A stretch of 64,000 nucleotides of DNA from Bacteriovorax stolpii (GTDB taxonomy: Bacteria > Bdellovibrionota > Bacteriovoracia > Bacteriovoracales > Bacteriovoracaceae). The stretch's first letter is position 1, and each line of letters opens with the position of its first letter. A program made the position numbers and the translations under genes. The stretch covers positions 1-64,000 of the forward strand of contig CAMCYI010000015.1 in assembly GCA_945883845.1 (NCBI GenBank). Direction: 5' to 3'. The notes beneath the pieces are model-generated. The model did not search any database. It saw nothing but the letters and a program-made list of their open reading frames with translations, and was not told the DNA's origin. Below are positions 9,721 through 21,188 of this stretch, piece by piece.

Positions 9721-11717
9721 AGCATGAACCTTAATTCAGACAACTTTTTAACTTCGTCTCGGATCCGAGCTGCTTCTTCAAATTGAAGTCCCTGAGCAGC
9801 TTCTTTCATCATCTTCTTCAATTCAATAATTTTAGCATCAATCGCTGCAGGAGTAAGAGTTTGGTCGACAATTTCTTTTTTCTTACCTTTTTGATCGGAC
9901 TTCTTCGCCCCTCTCAGAACCTCAATGACTCCCCCACTGACACTCTTGGCGACAGTCGTCGGAGTTATACCGTGCTCTTCATTGTAGGCATTCTGCTTGA
10001 TACGTCTGTCGGCCGTCAGTTTCATGGCCTCAAGGATCGAAGGTGTTTTGCGCGTTCCATACAGAATCACCCTACCTTCCGAGTTTCTAGCGGCTCTTCC
10101 GATGGTCTGGATCAAAGAACGGGTAGAACGAAGAAATCCTTCCTTATCAGCATCAAGAATCCCGACGAGTGCGACCTCCGGAATATCGAGGCCTTCGCGC
10201 AGAAGGTTAATCCCCACCAGAATATCAAATTCCCCAAGTCGGAGATCCCTCAGGATTTCCATCCGCTCAAGGGTATCAATGTCTGAATGTAGATACCGGA
10301 TGCGCATGCCGGTGCCTTTGTAGAAAGCAGTCAGCTCTTCGGCTAGTCTCTTTGTCAGAGTCGTGATCAAAACTCTAAAGCCATCTGCAATCACTTTTTT
10401 AGCTTCAATCAGCAAGTCATCAACCTGATTCTTTGAATCCTTGAACTCAATAAGGGGATCGAGAAGACCTGTTGGACGGATAATCTGTTCAGCGTATTCA
10501 CCCTTCGTTTTTTCAAGTTCATAATTGGCCGGAGTCGCGGACACAAACATCACCTGATCAAGCTTCCCCTCAAATTCAGGAAAATTCAGAGGGCGGTTAT
10601 CCAAAGCACTGGGCAGTCGAAATCCATAGTCCACGAGAGTTTGTTTTCTGGCTCGGTCACCTTTAAACATTCCCCCGACTTGTGGAATCGTAATGTGGGA
10701 CTCATCGATGATCATCAAAAAATCTTTCTTGAAGTAATCGATGAGTGTTGGTGGCGGATCACCGGCATTGGCGCCGGATAGATGTCTTGAGTAGTTTTCA
10801 ATGCCGGGACAAAATCCCATCTCTTCCATCATTTCGAGATCAAGAAGTGTTCGCTGCTGGAGTCGCTGAATTTCTACCAGTTTTCCCTGGTCCTTGAGAT
10901 CGTTAAGTCTTTCGCGAAGCTCGACTTTAATTTTTTCGATAGCGAGTTTGAGCTTATCCTTACTCACAACGTAATGGGATTTTGGATAAATATCAACGCG
11001 GGTCAGGGGCTGGAGAACTTTTCCACGAAGAGGATCGACAAGAAAAATTCCATCGATCACATCATCAAAAAATTCAACCCTGACGATCTGGGATTCTTCA
11101 TAGGCGGGAAAAACCTCTACAACATCTCCGCGAACGCGAAAAGTACCACGGTGAAAATCAACATCGTTTCTCTGATACTGAGTTTCGACAAGCCTTCGCA
11201 GGAGCTCATCCCTGTCCATTTTATCCTGAACGAAAAGCATGATTCTCTGGTTGAAATACTCTTCAGGAGCACCAATACCGTAGATGCAACTCACAGAGGC
11301 GACAACAATCACGTCTTCTCTGTCCAAAAGTGAACGTGTAGCGGAGTGACGCAGTTTCTCGATCTCGTCGTTGATTGCGGAGTCTTTTTCAATAAAAGTG
11401 TCTGAACCGGGCACGTAGGCCTCGGGCTGGTAATAGTCGTAGTAAGAAACGAAATACTCCACAGCATTGTGAGGGAAGAACTCCCTGAATTCCGAAAAAA
11501 GCTGGGCCGCGAGAGTCTTATTAGGCGCCAAAATAAGAGTTTTCTTTCCTAAGTTCTGGATCACATTGGCCATGGCGAAGGTTTTTCCTGAACCGGTGAC
11601 CCCTAACAGAGTCTGGAATTTCTCATTCTGATTGAAGGCTTTTGTCAGGTGTTTGATGGCCGTGGGCTGATCACCCATCGGTTGGAATTTTGACTCCAGT
11701 TTGAAAGGACTTTTCAT
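9717..11717 (-). CDS. uvrB: UvrABC excinuclease subunit B
   Basis: [54 protein letters not shown]-terminal UVR motif. Confidence 0.98.
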   Translation of the reverse strand: MKSPFKLESKFQPMGDQPTAIKHLTKAFNQNEKFQTLLGVTGSGKTFAMANVIQNLGKKTLILAPNKTLAAQLFSEFREFFPHNAVEYFVSYYDYYQPEAYVPGSDTFIEKDSAINDEIEKLRHSATRSLLDREDVIVVASVSCIYGIGAPEEYFNQRIMLFVQDKMDRDELLRRLVETQYQRNDVDFHRGTFRVRGDVVEVFPAYEESQIVRVEFFDDVIDGIFLVDPLRGKVLQPLTRVDIYPKSHYVVSKDKLKLAIEKIKVELRERLNDLKDQGKLVEIQRLQQRTLLDLEMMEEMGFCPGIENYSRHLSGANAGDPPPTLIDYFKKDFLMIIDESHITIPQVGGMFKGDRARKQTLVDYGFRLPSALDNRPLNFPEFEGKLDQVMFVSATPANYELEKTKGEYAEQIIRPTGLLDPLIEFKDSKNQVDDLLIEAKKVIADGFRVLITTLTKRLAEELTAFYKGTGMRIRYLHSDIDTLERMEILRDLRLGEFDILVGINLLREGLDIPEVALVGILDADKEGFLRSTRSLIQTIGRAARNSEGRVILYGTRKTPSILEAMKLTADRRIKQNAYNEEHGITPTTVAKSVSGGVIEVLRGAKKSDQKGKKKEIVDQTLTPAAIDAKIIELKKMMKEAAQGLQFEEAARIRDEVKKLSELRFML

Positions 11718-11786
11718 CTATTTTCCCTTGCCAATCGATGGTGATTGAAAGAAATTTATACCAAGTTTTCATTCGAGGATTAACCT

Positions 11787-11927
11787 ATGAGTTTGGTGCC
11801 ATTCCGCATCACAACATTTTTCCACGCTCACAATCAGTTAGTCTATATCAATTCCATTCATTTCCGTTCTCACCAATTCGTTTCTCTGCAGGAGGAGAAT
11901 GATCAAGCATTTCACGTCTCTCGCTAG
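11787..11927 (+). other. Candidate 46-codon leader ORF overlapping the pyrB start in another frame
   Basis: ATG at 11787 preceded by GAGG about 8 nt upstream; MSLVPFRITTFFHAHNQLVYINSIHFRSHQFVSLQEENDQAFHVSR then TAG at 11925-11927, past the pyrB ATG (11899). Confidence 0.35.
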
Positions 11928-12807
11928 TTTCTCGCCGTCCTCAATTCAATCCCTCATTGATAGGGCCCAGTACTTTTTTCTTAACCAAAACCAACCTGAC
12001 AAATTCCATCATCATCTTCACCATAAAATGATCGCCAATGTTTTCTATGAACCAAGTACACGCACACGTTTTTCATTCGAAATTGCAGCGAAAAGATTAG
12101 GAGCGGGTCTGGTCAACTTCTCGCCCGAGAATACGAGCGTGAAGAAGGGCGAAACTGTCTATGATACTCTCAAGTGTCTTGAAAGCCTTGGGGTCGATGC
12201 CATCGTGATGAGACATTCTGACGATTATATTTTCGAAACACTTCAGGATAAGTTTCAGACTCCTTTGATCAACGCCGGTGCAGGTAAGTTCGAACACCCC
12301 TCTCAGGGACTTCTCGATCTACTGACACTTCATCAGGAATTTGGAAAACTGCAGGGATTAAAAATTGCAGTTTGTGGAGACATTAAACATTCACGTGTGG
12401 CCGGATCACTAATGATTGCAGCCGAAAAATTTGGCATGCAGCTTTATCTCTGCGGACCTGATGCTCTTCTTCCAGATACGAATCAGTCGTTTATTAAAAA
12501 AGCAAACTTCGATGATGTCCTTCCGGAAGTCGATGCTGTCATGATGCTCAGGATCCAGCTTGAGAGACATGAAAACCTTGAACTCAATCCTCAGACTTAT
12601 CATCAGCAATTCGGAATGAATGAGAAACGCATTCAGAGAATGAAACGCGAAGCCATCATTCTCCATCCAGGTCCTTTTAATCGCGGTATCGAAATTTCAG
12701 ATGAAATTGTTGAGCATAAGCAATCACGAATCTTTAAACAAATGGGCAATGGTGTTCATGCCCGAATGGCCATTCTTGAATGGTCACAAAATAGAGGTCA
12801 ACCATGA
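11899..12807 (+). CDS. pyrB: Aspartate carbamoyltransferase catalytic subunit
   Basis: FYEPSTRTRFSFEIAAKRLGA, HPSQGLLDLLTL, HPGPFNRGIEI. Confidence 0.96.
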   Translation: MIKHFTSLASFSPSSIQSLIDRAQYFFLNQNQPDKFHHHLHHKMIANVFYEPSTRTRFSFEIAAKRLGAGLVNFSPENTSVKKGETVYDTLKCLESLGVDAIVMRHSDDYIFETLQDKFQTPLINAGAGKFEHPSQGLLDLLTLHQEFGKLQGLKIAVCGDIKHSRVAGSLMIAAEKFGMQLYLCGPDALLPDTNQSFIKKANFDDVLPEVDAVMMLRIQLERHENLELNPQTYHQQFGMNEKRIQRMKREAIILHPGPFNRGIEISDEIVEHKQSRIFKQMGNGVHARMAILEWSQNRGQP

Positions 12808-13877
12808 AAATGATCAAGCTCGTCCTGGAAACCGGTGATGAATTCATCGGTGAATCGATCGGCTATGACATCGACAATGTCTACTCACTTGGAGAACTTG
12901 TCTTTAACACCAGCATGACAGGCTATCAGGAGATTCTTTCTGATCCCTCTTACTGCGACCAGATTATCGTGATGACGTATCCACTCATTGGCAACTACGG
13001 TGTTAACAAGGATGATTTTGAGTCTCTCTCCCCTGCTCTAAAAGGTCTTGTGGTTAGAGAGTGTGCCGAGCAGGGTTCGAACTGGAGAAATGAATACTCT
13101 CTTCGCGAATTGCTGAAACGGTTTAAAGTTCCAGGGATCGCCGGGCTGGACACAAGAGAGCTGACAAAAAAAATCCGAGACCGTGGCGTGATGAAAGCAG
13201 TTCTGGTTCCTGAAAATTACCCGGTCCAGAATGTTCAGACATTGCTGGAGAGGCCTATGGGCACAGATCAGATCCAGCGTGTCTCGACAAAAAATCCAAT
13301 CCACTTTCCTGGCGACGGAAAACGCATCGTTATGATGGATTTTGGTTACAAGAAAAATATCCTTCGCTCACTCACTAAACGTGGATGCGACGTTGTGGTT
13401 GTTCCCTGGAACGCATCTCTTGAAATGATTCAAAGTTACAGACCTCAGGGCATTCTCCTTTCAAATGGTCCGGGGAATCCGAAAGACATTCCTGAAGTAC
13501 TTCCGGTGATCCGCGAACTTCAGAAAAGTTATCCGATGTTTTCCATTTGCATGGGTCATCAACTTTTTGCTCTCGCTAACGGAGCTGACACTGAAAAAAT
13601 GAAATTCGGAAACAGAGGTGGTAATCATCCTGTAAAAGACCTTCGTCTCGGAAAAGTTTTCATGAGTTCGCAGAACCATGGCTATGCAGTCACAGACAGA
13701 TCGGTCAACGGTACGGAACTTGAAGTCACACAAATCAACATCAACGATAAATCAGTTGAGGGACTCTCGCACAAAACACTACCTGCATTCTCTGTACAGT
13801 ATCACCCGGAAGCATGTCCGGGTCCTGAAGATACTGGTTGGTTGTTCGACGAATTCCTCTCTTGCATAAGGAACTAA
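12804..13877 (+). CDS. carA: Carbamoyl-phosphate synthase small subunit
   Basis: [58 protein letters not shown] overlap with pyrB. Confidence 0.97.
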   Translation: MKMIKLVLETGDEFIGESIGYDIDNVYSLGELVFNTSMTGYQEILSDPSYCDQIIVMTYPLIGNYGVNKDDFESLSPALKGLVVRECAEQGSNWRNEYSLRELLKRFKVPGIAGLDTRELTKKIRDRGVMKAVLVPENYPVQNVQTLLERPMGTDQIQRVSTKNPIHFPGDGKRIVMMDFGYKKNILRSLTKRGCDVVVVPWNASLEMIQSYRPQGILLSNGPGNPKDIPEVLPVIRELQKSYPMFSICMGHQLFALANGADTEKMKFGNRGGNHPVKDLRLGKVFMSSQNHGYAVTDRSVNGTELEVTQININDKSVEGLSHKTLPAFSVQYHPEACPGPEDTGWLFDEFLSCIRN

Positions 13878-13878
13878 T

Positions 13879-16800
13879 ATGGGACTCAATCCAAATCTCA
13901 AAAAAATTATGGTTATTGGTTCGGGCCCGATTGTAATCGGTCAGGCCGCCGAGTTTGATTATTCAGGCACGCAAGCTGTGAAGTCGCTGATCGAAGAAGG
14001 AATGGAAGTAGTGCTGGTGAATTCCAACCCTGCGACTATCATGACTGATAAAGAAACAGCTCACAAAGTTTACATCGAGCCTCTGACACAGGAATTTCTC
14101 CTCAAGATCATTCATAAAGAAAAACCAGATGGTTTGCTTCCGACTCTCGGTGGTCAGACGGCTCTCAATCTCGCGGTCAAGCTTGAGGAAGGCGGACATT
14201 TGAAACGTCTGGGAGTTCAGCTTCTCGGTTGCAGAGTCGATACCATCCAGAAAGCTGAAGACAGAAAACTCTTTAAAGATCTCATGACTGAGATCGGCGA
14301 ACCTGTTCCTCAAAGCAGGATTGTAACAACTCTTGAAGACTCTCTCGATTTTGCCAAGAAGATCGGCTTTCCACTTATTGTTCGCCCGGCTTTTACCCTG
14401 GGTGGAACCGGAGGCGGAATTGCTCACTCAGAAACGGAGCTCATTAATATCACGAACTCGGGATTGTCAGCTTCTCCGATCCAGCAATGCCTGGTCGAAA
14501 GATCGATCGCTGGATTCAAGGAAGTCGAGTACGAAGTCATCCGTGACAGTAATGATAACTGTATCATAGTCTGTAACATGGAAAACTTTGATCCGGTTGG
14601 TATCCATACCGGTGACTCCATTGTTGTGGCCCCCAGCCAGACGTTAAGTGATAAGGAATATCAGATCCTCCGTTCATCAGCGCTCAAGATAATCCGCGCA
14701 TTGAAGATTGAGGGTGGGTGTAACGTTCAGTACGCCATGGATCCTCATTCATTCCAATACTACGTGATTGAAGTAAATCCGCGTGTGTCGCGCTCATCGG
14801 CTCTCGCAAGTAAAGCAACCGGATATCCTATCGCTAAGATTGCGGCTAAAATTTCTCTTGGCCTTACTCTTGATGAAATTCTGAATCCGGTAACGAAAAC
14901 AAGTTACGCTTGTTTTGAACCTGCACTCGATTATGTCGTCACAAAGATCCCACGCTGGCCCTTTGATAAATTCATTACAGCGAATAGACGCCTTGGCACT
15001 CAGATGAAAGCTACCGGAGAAGTGATGGCCCTCGGCCGCACGATGGAAGAATCCCTCCTCAAAGCCGTGCGTTCCCTCGAACTGGGAATTTTTCACCTCG
15101 AGCTTAAATCCCTTGAAGGCAAATCGCACTCTGAGATCATTGAAAAAATTCTCTGCCAGGATGACGAAAGATTGTTCGCGGTTGCTGAAGGTCTGCGCGC
15201 TGGAATCACAGCGAAAGAGATCAATGACCTCACAAAAATTGATTTCTTCTTCCTCTCAAAAATCGAACGCATTATTGCAATGGAAAAGACTCTCGCTCTT
15301 GATCCGAAGAACCCAGAAGTTGTGAAGAATGCCAAGAGAATGGGCTTCTCAGACAAGTACCTCGCCCGCCTCTGGAAAACTCCTGAAGCTGAAGTTTTCG
15401 AGTGGAGAAAGAAGAACAAGATCGTTCCTGTCTTTAAGATGGTTGATACGTGTGCGGGAGAATTCGAATCGACAACTCCGTACTACTACTCGACGTACGA
15501 AAGACAAGACGAAGTCATCGAAGGCACGAAGAAAAAAGTAGTGGTCCTTGGTTCCGGTCCGATTCGCATCGGTCAGGGTATCGAGTTTGATTACGCCACT
15601 GTTCACGCTATCGATGCCATTCGCCAGATGGGATATGAAGCCATCGTCATCAACAATAATCCTGAAACCGTATCGACCGACTTTAATATCTCCGATCGAC
15701 TCTACTTTGAGCCGCTCACAGTTGAAGATGTCATGCACGTCATCGAGCGCGAGAATCCAGTTGGAGTCATTGTCCAGTTTGGTGGTCAGACGGCTATTAA
15801 CCTGGCTGAGTCACTGGCAGCTCGTGGAGTGAAAATCCTCGGCACGTCAGTTGACGACATCGACCGTGCCGAAAACCGCAAACGTTTTGAAGAACTCCTG
15901 CGTAGTCTCAAGATTGCCCAGCCTCTGGGATGCACCGTAACTTCTGTGAATGAAGCCGTTGAAAAATCCGCCCATCTTGGATTTCCAGTAATGGTAAGAC
16001 CTTCGTACGTCCTTGGAGGACGTGCGATGGAAATTGTGTACAACGAAGTTGAACTCGTCGATTACATGAAACGTGCTGTGCAGGTAAACAATGAGCACCC
16101 TGTTCTCATCGATCGCTACATGATCGGTCGAGAAATGGAGATGGATGCCATCTGTGACGGAGAAACTGTTTTCATCCCTGGAATCATGGAGCACATTGAA
16201 AAAGCCGGAGTTCACTCTGGTGACTCGATTGCAGTGTATCCACCACAAAGTGTCGGTCAGGATATTCTTGATCGTCTTTCTGAAACCACTCTTACAATCA
16301 CGAAGGCCCTGAACATAAAAGGTCTTTTGAATCTCCAGTTCGTGATCAGTCAGGGCGAAGTGTTTGTGATCGAGGTCAATCCACGCTCTTCAAGAACAAT
16401 TCCATTCCTGTCAAAAGTGACAGGGATCCCGATGGCGAAAATAGCGACGCGCGCGATTATGGGCGAAAGCCTTCTTAAGCAGGGTTACTTCCACGGAACG
16501 CTGCCCCCTAAAGATTACATTGCCGTGAAAGCTCCGGTTTTCTCTTTTGCCAAGCTTTCTGATGTCGAAATCGCCTTAGGCCCGGAAATGAAATCTACTG
16601 GTGAAGTGATGGGCAAAGACCGTATTTTTGAAAAGGCCCTTCATAAAGCCTTTGTAGCAGCAGGAATCATTGTTCCGGATTCCGGTACGATTCTCGCTAC
16701 GATCAGCGACAACGACAAAGAAGAAGCGGTCAAACTTTTTAAACGCTTCTATCAGATCGGTTTTGATTTTGTGGCCACTGAAGGGACGGCGAAAGTACTT

Positions 16801-17058
16801 AAGGCTGCAGGAATACCGGTCCGGACAGTTGCCAGAATAGGCCAATCAGAGAATGATATTATCAGAGAAATAAAAACAGGCCGCATCGCGATGATTGTGA
16901 ACACGATTTCTAAGGGAAAGAATGTTGAATCAGACGGATTTAAAATGCGCCGGGTTGCAGTTGAAAGAGGTCTGATGTGTCTCACCTCACTGGACACAAC
17001 TGAGGCCCTGCTCAAAACAATTGAGCGCAACACTTATACGATGGAGCCTCTGACATGA
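13879..17058 (+). CDS. carB: Carbamoyl-phosphate synthase large subunit
   Basis: [22 protein letters not shown], duplicated ATP-grasp halves, [21 protein letters not shown]-terminal MGS-like domain. Confidence 0.98.
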   Translation: MGLNPNLKKIMVIGSGPIVIGQAAEFDYSGTQAVKSLIEEGMEVVLVNSNPATIMTDKETAHKVYIEPLTQEFLLKIIHKEKPDGLLPTLGGQTALNLAVKLEEGGHLKRLGVQLLGCRVDTIQKAEDRKLFKDLMTEIGEPVPQSRIVTTLEDSLDFAKKIGFPLIVRPAFTLGGTGGGIAHSETELINITNSGLSASPIQQCLVERSIAGFKEVEYEVIRDSNDNCIIVCNMENFDPVGIHTGDSIVVAPSQTLSDKEYQILRSSALKIIRALKIEGGCNVQYAMDPHSFQYYVIEVNPRVSRSSALASKATGYPIAKIAAKISLGLTLDEILNPVTKTSYACFEPALDYVVTKIPRWPFDKFITANRRLGTQMKATGEVMALGRTMEESLLKAVRSLELGIFHLELKSLEGKSHSEIIEKILCQDDERLFAVAEGLRAGITAKEINDLTKIDFFFLSKIERIIAMEKTLALDPKNPEVVKNAKRMGFSDKYLARLWKTPEAEVFEWRKKNKIVPVFKMVDTCAGEFESTTPYYYSTYERQDEVIEGTKKKVVVLGSGPIRIGQGIEFDYATVHAIDAIRQMGYEAIVINNNPETVSTDFNISDRLYFEPLTVEDVMHVIERENPVGVIVQFGGQTAINLAESLAARGVKILGTSVDDIDRAENRKRFEELLRSLKIAQPLGCTVTSVNEAVEKSAHLGFPVMVRPSYVLGGRAMEIVYNEVELVDYMKRAVQVNNEHPVLIDRYMIGREMEMDAICDGETVFIPGIMEHIEKAGVHSGDSIAVYPPQSVGQDILDRLSETTLTITKALNIKGLLNLQFVISQGEVFVIEVNPRSSRTIPFLSKVTGIPMAKIATRAIMGESLLKQGYFHGTLPPKDYIAVKAPVFSFAKLSDVEIALGPEMKSTGEVMGKDRIFEKALHKAFVAAGIIVPDSGTILATISDNDKEEAVKLFKRFYQIGFDFVATEGTAKVLKAAGIPVRTVARIGQSENDIIREIKTGRIAMIVNTISKGKNVESDGFKMRRVAVERGLMCLTSLDTTEALLKTIERNTYTMEPLT

Positions 17059-17750
17059 TTCCTGAAGAAAAGATCATCGTCGCACTTGATATGCAGAAGC
17101 CAGAATCTTACGCAAAGATTCTGGATACTCTTCAGGGTAGTAAAATCTGGGTCAAGATCGGCATGGAACTTTTCTATTCAATAGGCCCGGATGCTGTTCT
17201 GGGTGCTAAGGACAGAGGTTTCAAGATTTTTCTGGATCTCAAGCTTCACGATATTCCGACAACAGTTGAGAATGCACTCACCTCTCTCATGAAACTTCCA
17301 GTCGACATGGTTAACATCCATGCTGCCGGTGGATCTGAGATGATGAGACGTGCAAGTGCGGTCGTAAGAAACTCTGCCTATAAACCTCTTCTCATTGCAG
17401 TCACTCAGCTAACGAGTACGACTCAGCCCCAGATGAATGAAGAACAGAGAGTGTCTGGAACAGTTCTGGAAAGTGTGCTCCATTTTTCTAAGCTCGCCAT
17501 GACGGCAGGTTGTGACGGAGTTGTGTGCTCACCTCACGAAGTAAAATCAATCAAAGCCTTTTGTCGTCCTGACTTCATCACGGTGACTCCTGGAATCCGT
17601 CCGATCGGAACTGATATGAACGATCAAAAACGTGTGACAACCCCGATGGATGCTCTTCGCATGGGAACAGACTTTATGGTCATCGGTCGACCTATCACTC
17701 AAAGCCCAAGTCCTCTGATCGCTTTGGCGAATATCACGAAAGAGGAATAG
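17055..17750 (+). CDS. pyrF: Orotidine 5'-phosphate decarboxylase
   Basis: [42 protein letters not shown]. Confidence 0.96.
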   Translation: MIPEEKIIVALDMQKPESYAKILDTLQGSKIWVKIGMELFYSIGPDAVLGAKDRGFKIFLDLKLHDIPTTVENALTSLMKLPVDMVNIHAAGGSEMMRRASAVVRNSAYKPLLIAVTQLTSTTQPQMNEEQRVSGTVLESVLHFSKLAMTAGCDGVVCSPHEVKSIKAFCRPDFITVTPGIRPIGTDMNDQKRVTTPMDALRMGTDFMVIGRPITQSPSPLIALANITKEE

Positions 17751-17751
17751 C

Positions 17752-18369
17752 ATGAATTCAAGCAAGGTCATCGCTGAAATTCTCTTAAAAGAGAAAGCTG
17801 TTTTCTTAAGACCACAGGACCTATTCACGTGGACTTCTGGAATTAAGTCACCAGTCTATTGCGATAATCGTCTGCTCATTTCTACCGTTGATTCAAGACA
17901 GACAATCGTAAGTTCATTTTGCGAAACAATAAGATCCATGAATGTTGATGTCATCGCGGGTACTGCGACTGCAGGAATCCCCTGGGCCGCATGGATCGCG
18001 ATGGAGATGAAACTTCCCCTTGTGTACGTACGCAGTTCGAGCAAGGATCACGGACGCCAAAATGCGATTGAAGGGCAGATATCCAAAGGCAAGAGCGTTG
18101 TGTTGATTGAGGACTTGATTTCTACGGGTAAAAGTTCCATTGCAGCAGCTCAAAAGCTTCAGGAATCAGGCGTAGAAGTAAAAAGTGTCATCAGTATTTT
18201 CAACTACGGCTTTTCCCAGGCAGCTGAAGTCTTCAGCAAGGCAACACTTCCCTTCAAATCACTCACTGATTTTGAAACTCTCGCCCATGTGGCGGTCGAA
18301 CAAAAATATATGGACCCTCAGAGCTTGCAACAAGTTCTTGAATGGAAAAAAGGTGTCATCTTCCCATGA
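17752..18369 (+). CDS. pyrE: Orotate phosphoribosyltransferase
   Basis: FTWTSGIKSPVYCDNR, IAGTATAGIPWAAWIA, VLIEDLISTGKSSIAAAQ. Confidence 0.95.
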   Translation: MNSSKVIAEILLKEKAVFLRPQDLFTWTSGIKSPVYCDNRLLISTVDSRQTIVSSFCETIRSMNVDVIAGTATAGIPWAAWIAMEMKLPLVYVRSSSKDHGRQNAIEGQISKGKSVVLIEDLISTGKSSIAAAQKLQESGVEVKSVISIFNYGFSQAAEVFSKATLPFKSLTDFETLAHVAVEQKYMDPQSLQQVLEWKKGVIFP

Positions 18370-19631
18370 GCTCTCTCATCTATAAAAAGAAAATTCTTCA
18401 TTTCTCCGGAATGGATCTCTCTGACCTCGCGAAAGGGAATAAAACTCCGTTTTTCGTTTATTCAGAAGATATCCTTGTTCACAACTACACAAGTTTTTAC
18501 GAAGGAGCGAAGAAAGCTGGTATTCGCAAACCACTTGTTTGTTTTGCGATGAAATCGAATCCCAATAAAGAACTCGTCTCCATCCTCGCTGATCTCGGAT
18601 CAGGAGCTGACATAGTTTCAGGAGGAGAACTTAAGCGCGCACTTGAAGCGGGCATCCCTTCCGAAAAAATTGTTTTCTCCGGCGTCGGAAAGACAAAAGA
18701 AGAAATCGACTACGCTCTCACTGTTTCCAAAAAAGGTATTTTCTCATTCAACGTTGAGTCCCTTGAAGAACTCGAACTCATCAACGAGTGCGCCAAAAAG
18801 CATAAACGCGAAGCACGCATCTGCTTCCGTCTTAACCCGGTCGTAAAAGCTCTCACTCACAAAAATATTTCAACCGGAAACAAAACCCACAAGTTCGGCC
18901 TCCTTGAAAAAGACGTTTACGACTCTCTCGGTAAAGCGAAGTACTGGAGCCACAGTAAACTCGTTGGCCTTTCTGTCCACATTGGAAGCCAGCTACTGGA
19001 CCTTAAGGCCACGAAGAAGGCCGTCATCAAACTTTGTGAAGTCGCCCTCAAAACCAAAGCACCTCTTGAATTCCTCGACGTCGGCGGCGGACTCGGCGTT
19101 GACTATCACCCATCTGAATCTTCAAAGATGCCTGCAATTGATGATTATATGACTCTCGTCTCAACGACTCTGGAAAAGTACTACTACACAAAAACAGACA
19201 ACGTTCCCCGGGTCGTTTTTGAACCTGGAAGAAGAATTGTGGCGAAGGCAGGAATTTTCGTCATGAGCGTTCTCCGGAATAAAATCTCAGAAAAAAATCA
19301 TTTCCTTATCGTCGATGGTGGAATGAATGATTTCATGCGCCCTTCTCTCTACGGCGCATACCACGGTCTCACACCAGTGAAAGAAGCGAAGAACGCAACC
19401 AATTGCCACGTTGTTGGACCTATCTGCGAAACATCAGATTGCTTCGGCTCTGACCGCAAACTTCCTAAGATGTCTGCTGGTGAGCTTCTGGTTCTCGAAG
19501 ACACCGGTGCCTACGGCTACAGCATGGGATCAAACTACAATCTGCGAGGTCGTCCACTCGAGATATTGATCAATAAGAAAAAGAAGATCAAAACGATAAA
19601 TAAGGCCCAGCCCTACGAAGACCTGACTTAA
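18366..19631 (+). CDS. lysA: Diaminopimelate decarboxylase
   Basis: PLP-Lys CFAMKSNPNKELVSILADLGSGADIVSGGEL, DVGGGLGVDY, FEPGRRIVAKAG, GPICETSDCFG. Start set at the ATGA overlap with pyrE. Confidence 0.94.
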   Translation: MSSLIYKKKILHFSGMDLSDLAKGNKTPFFVYSEDILVHNYTSFYEGAKKAGIRKPLVCFAMKSNPNKELVSILADLGSGADIVSGGELKRALEAGIPSEKIVFSGVGKTKEEIDYALTVSKKGIFSFNVESLEELELINECAKKHKREARICFRLNPVVKALTHKNISTGNKTHKFGLLEKDVYDSLGKAKYWSHSKLVGLSVHIGSQLLDLKATKKAVIKLCEVALKTKAPLEFLDVGGGLGVDYHPSESSKMPAIDDYMTLVSTTLEKYYYTKTDNVPRVVFEPGRRIVAKAGIFVMSVLRNKISEKNHFLIVDGGMNDFMRPSLYGAYHGLTPVKEAKNATNCHVVGPICETSDCFGSDRKLPKMSAGELLVLEDTGAYGYSMGSNYNLRGRPLEILINKKKKIKTINKAQPYEDLT

Positions 19632-19750
19632 GGGTTACAAACATCAAGCATGAAATATGGGGTGCGAGGATGAATGAAGCGCTTCTCATGAGAGATAAAG
19701 ACCTGTCGATACCAACAAAGACTCTAAGATAAAAAAATTATTCTTTTATT

Positions 19751-21181
19751 TTAGCTCTGAACTTTCCACGTCGAACTTCCATCAGGATTATCTTTCAGGA
19801 CAATATTCTTCGCTGCCAGTTCTTTCCTGATTTCATCCGCTCTTGCCCAGTTCTTCGAAGCTTTTGCTGTCTTTCTCTCTTCAATCAAATTTTCGATCCA
19901 TTGACTGTCAATGTCTGAGCCTTCGAGGCTTTGCTCGTTTTTTCTAAGGCTCAAAAGAGTTGCCTCAGGATCACTGCTCACAAATCCCATTGAATCTCTG
20001 ACAAAGTTTACGATTTTCAAGATCTCTGTCACCGAATTCTGCGACAGTGAATCTCTGTTATGACGAGCGTGTCTGATAAAGGTGAAGAACGTACCGAGAG
20101 CACCTGCCGAGTTAAAGTCATTAGAAAGATCATCTTTCATCTTCTCAATACAGCCCATGATCTCCGCATCGTCGGCAGTTCCTGTAGCTTTATATGTTTC
20201 CGCCTCTACGACGAACTCATGAATCCTCTTCACTTCTTCAAGTGCGCGCTGAACGACCTCATCCGTCCACTCGAGCCGGGCACGATAATGAACTGAAAGA
20301 AGGAGATGCCTCAGCACCTGACCTGAATATTTTTCAACGAAGTCACGGATACGAACTACGTTTCCAAGTGACTTACTCATTTTCTCTGAACCGAAGTTCA
20401 GGAACTCGTGGTGAACCCAGTTATTACAGAAAGGACAATTGTTCGCAGCTTCACTCTGAGCAATTTCATTTTCGTGGTGAGGGAACATCAGATCGACACC
20501 ACCATGATGAATATCGAGAGTCTCACCAAGAAATTTCTTCGCCATGGCAGAGCATTCAATATGCCAGCCCGGACGACCTTGGCCCCATGGAGAATCCCAG
20601 AACGGTTCACCCGGCTTGGCGGGTTTCCAGAGAACGAAATCAGCAGAGTTTCTCTTCTTCTTATCAACTTCAACCCGGATTCCATGCTGAAGACTATCCA
20701 GATCTTTTTTAGAAAGCTTTCCATAGTCGGCAAAAGACGGAACATCGAAGAGCACTTCCCCTTCAACAACATAAGCCTTTTTATTTCTAATGATGTCTTC
20801 GATCATCTTGATGATTTCGGGCATCGTCTCAGAAACTTTTGGCGTATGAGTGGGAGGAATCATTCCAAGGAAACCAAAGTCGGTCTCGCACTCTTTCACG
20901 AATAGAGCGGCGAACTCAATGGCGTCTTTACCGAGTTCACGTGCACGCTCAATGATTTTGTCATCAACGTCAGTATAGTTCCGGACAAAAGTCACTTCAT
21001 AACCAAACGACTTCAGGACACGATGGATGAGATCGCCGACGACGAATGCGCGGGCATTCCCGATGTGAGCAAAATCATAAGTCGTGGGTCCGCAGGAGTA
21101 GTAATTCACTTTGCCGGGCTTCACCGGAACAAAAGTTTCTTTCTTGCGGGAGAGATTATTATGAATTTTGATTTCTTTCAT
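19751..21181 (-). CDS. cysS: Cysteinyl-tRNA synthetase
   Basis: YSCGPTTYDFAHIGNARAFVVGDLIHR, GRPGWHIECSAM, HHGGVDLMFPHHENEIAQSEA, EKMSKSLGN. Start MKEIKIHNNL. Confidence 0.97.
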   Translation of the reverse strand: MKEIKIHNNLSRKKETFVPVKPGKVNYYSCGPTTYDFAHIGNARAFVVGDLIHRVLKSFGYEVTFVRNYTDVDDKIIERARELGKDAIEFAALFVKECETDFGFLGMIPPTHTPKVSETMPEIIKMIEDIIRNKKAYVVEGEVLFDVPSFADYGKLSKKDLDSLQHGIRVEVDKKKRNSADFVLWKPAKPGEPFWDSPWGQGRPGWHIECSAMAKKFLGETLDIHHGGVDLMFPHHENEIAQSEAANNCPFCNNWVHHEFLNFGSEKMSKSLGNVVRIRDFVEKYSGQVLRHLLLSVHYRARLEWTDEVVQRALEEVKRIHEFVVEAETYKATGTADDAEIMGCIEKMKDDLSNDFNSAGALGTFFTFIRHARHNRDSLSQNSVTEILKIVNFVRDSMGFVSSDPEATLLSLRKNEQSLEGSDIDSQWIENLIEERKTAKASKNWARADEIRKELAAKNIVLKDNPDGSSTWKVQS

Positions 21182-21188
21182 CGTTGCC

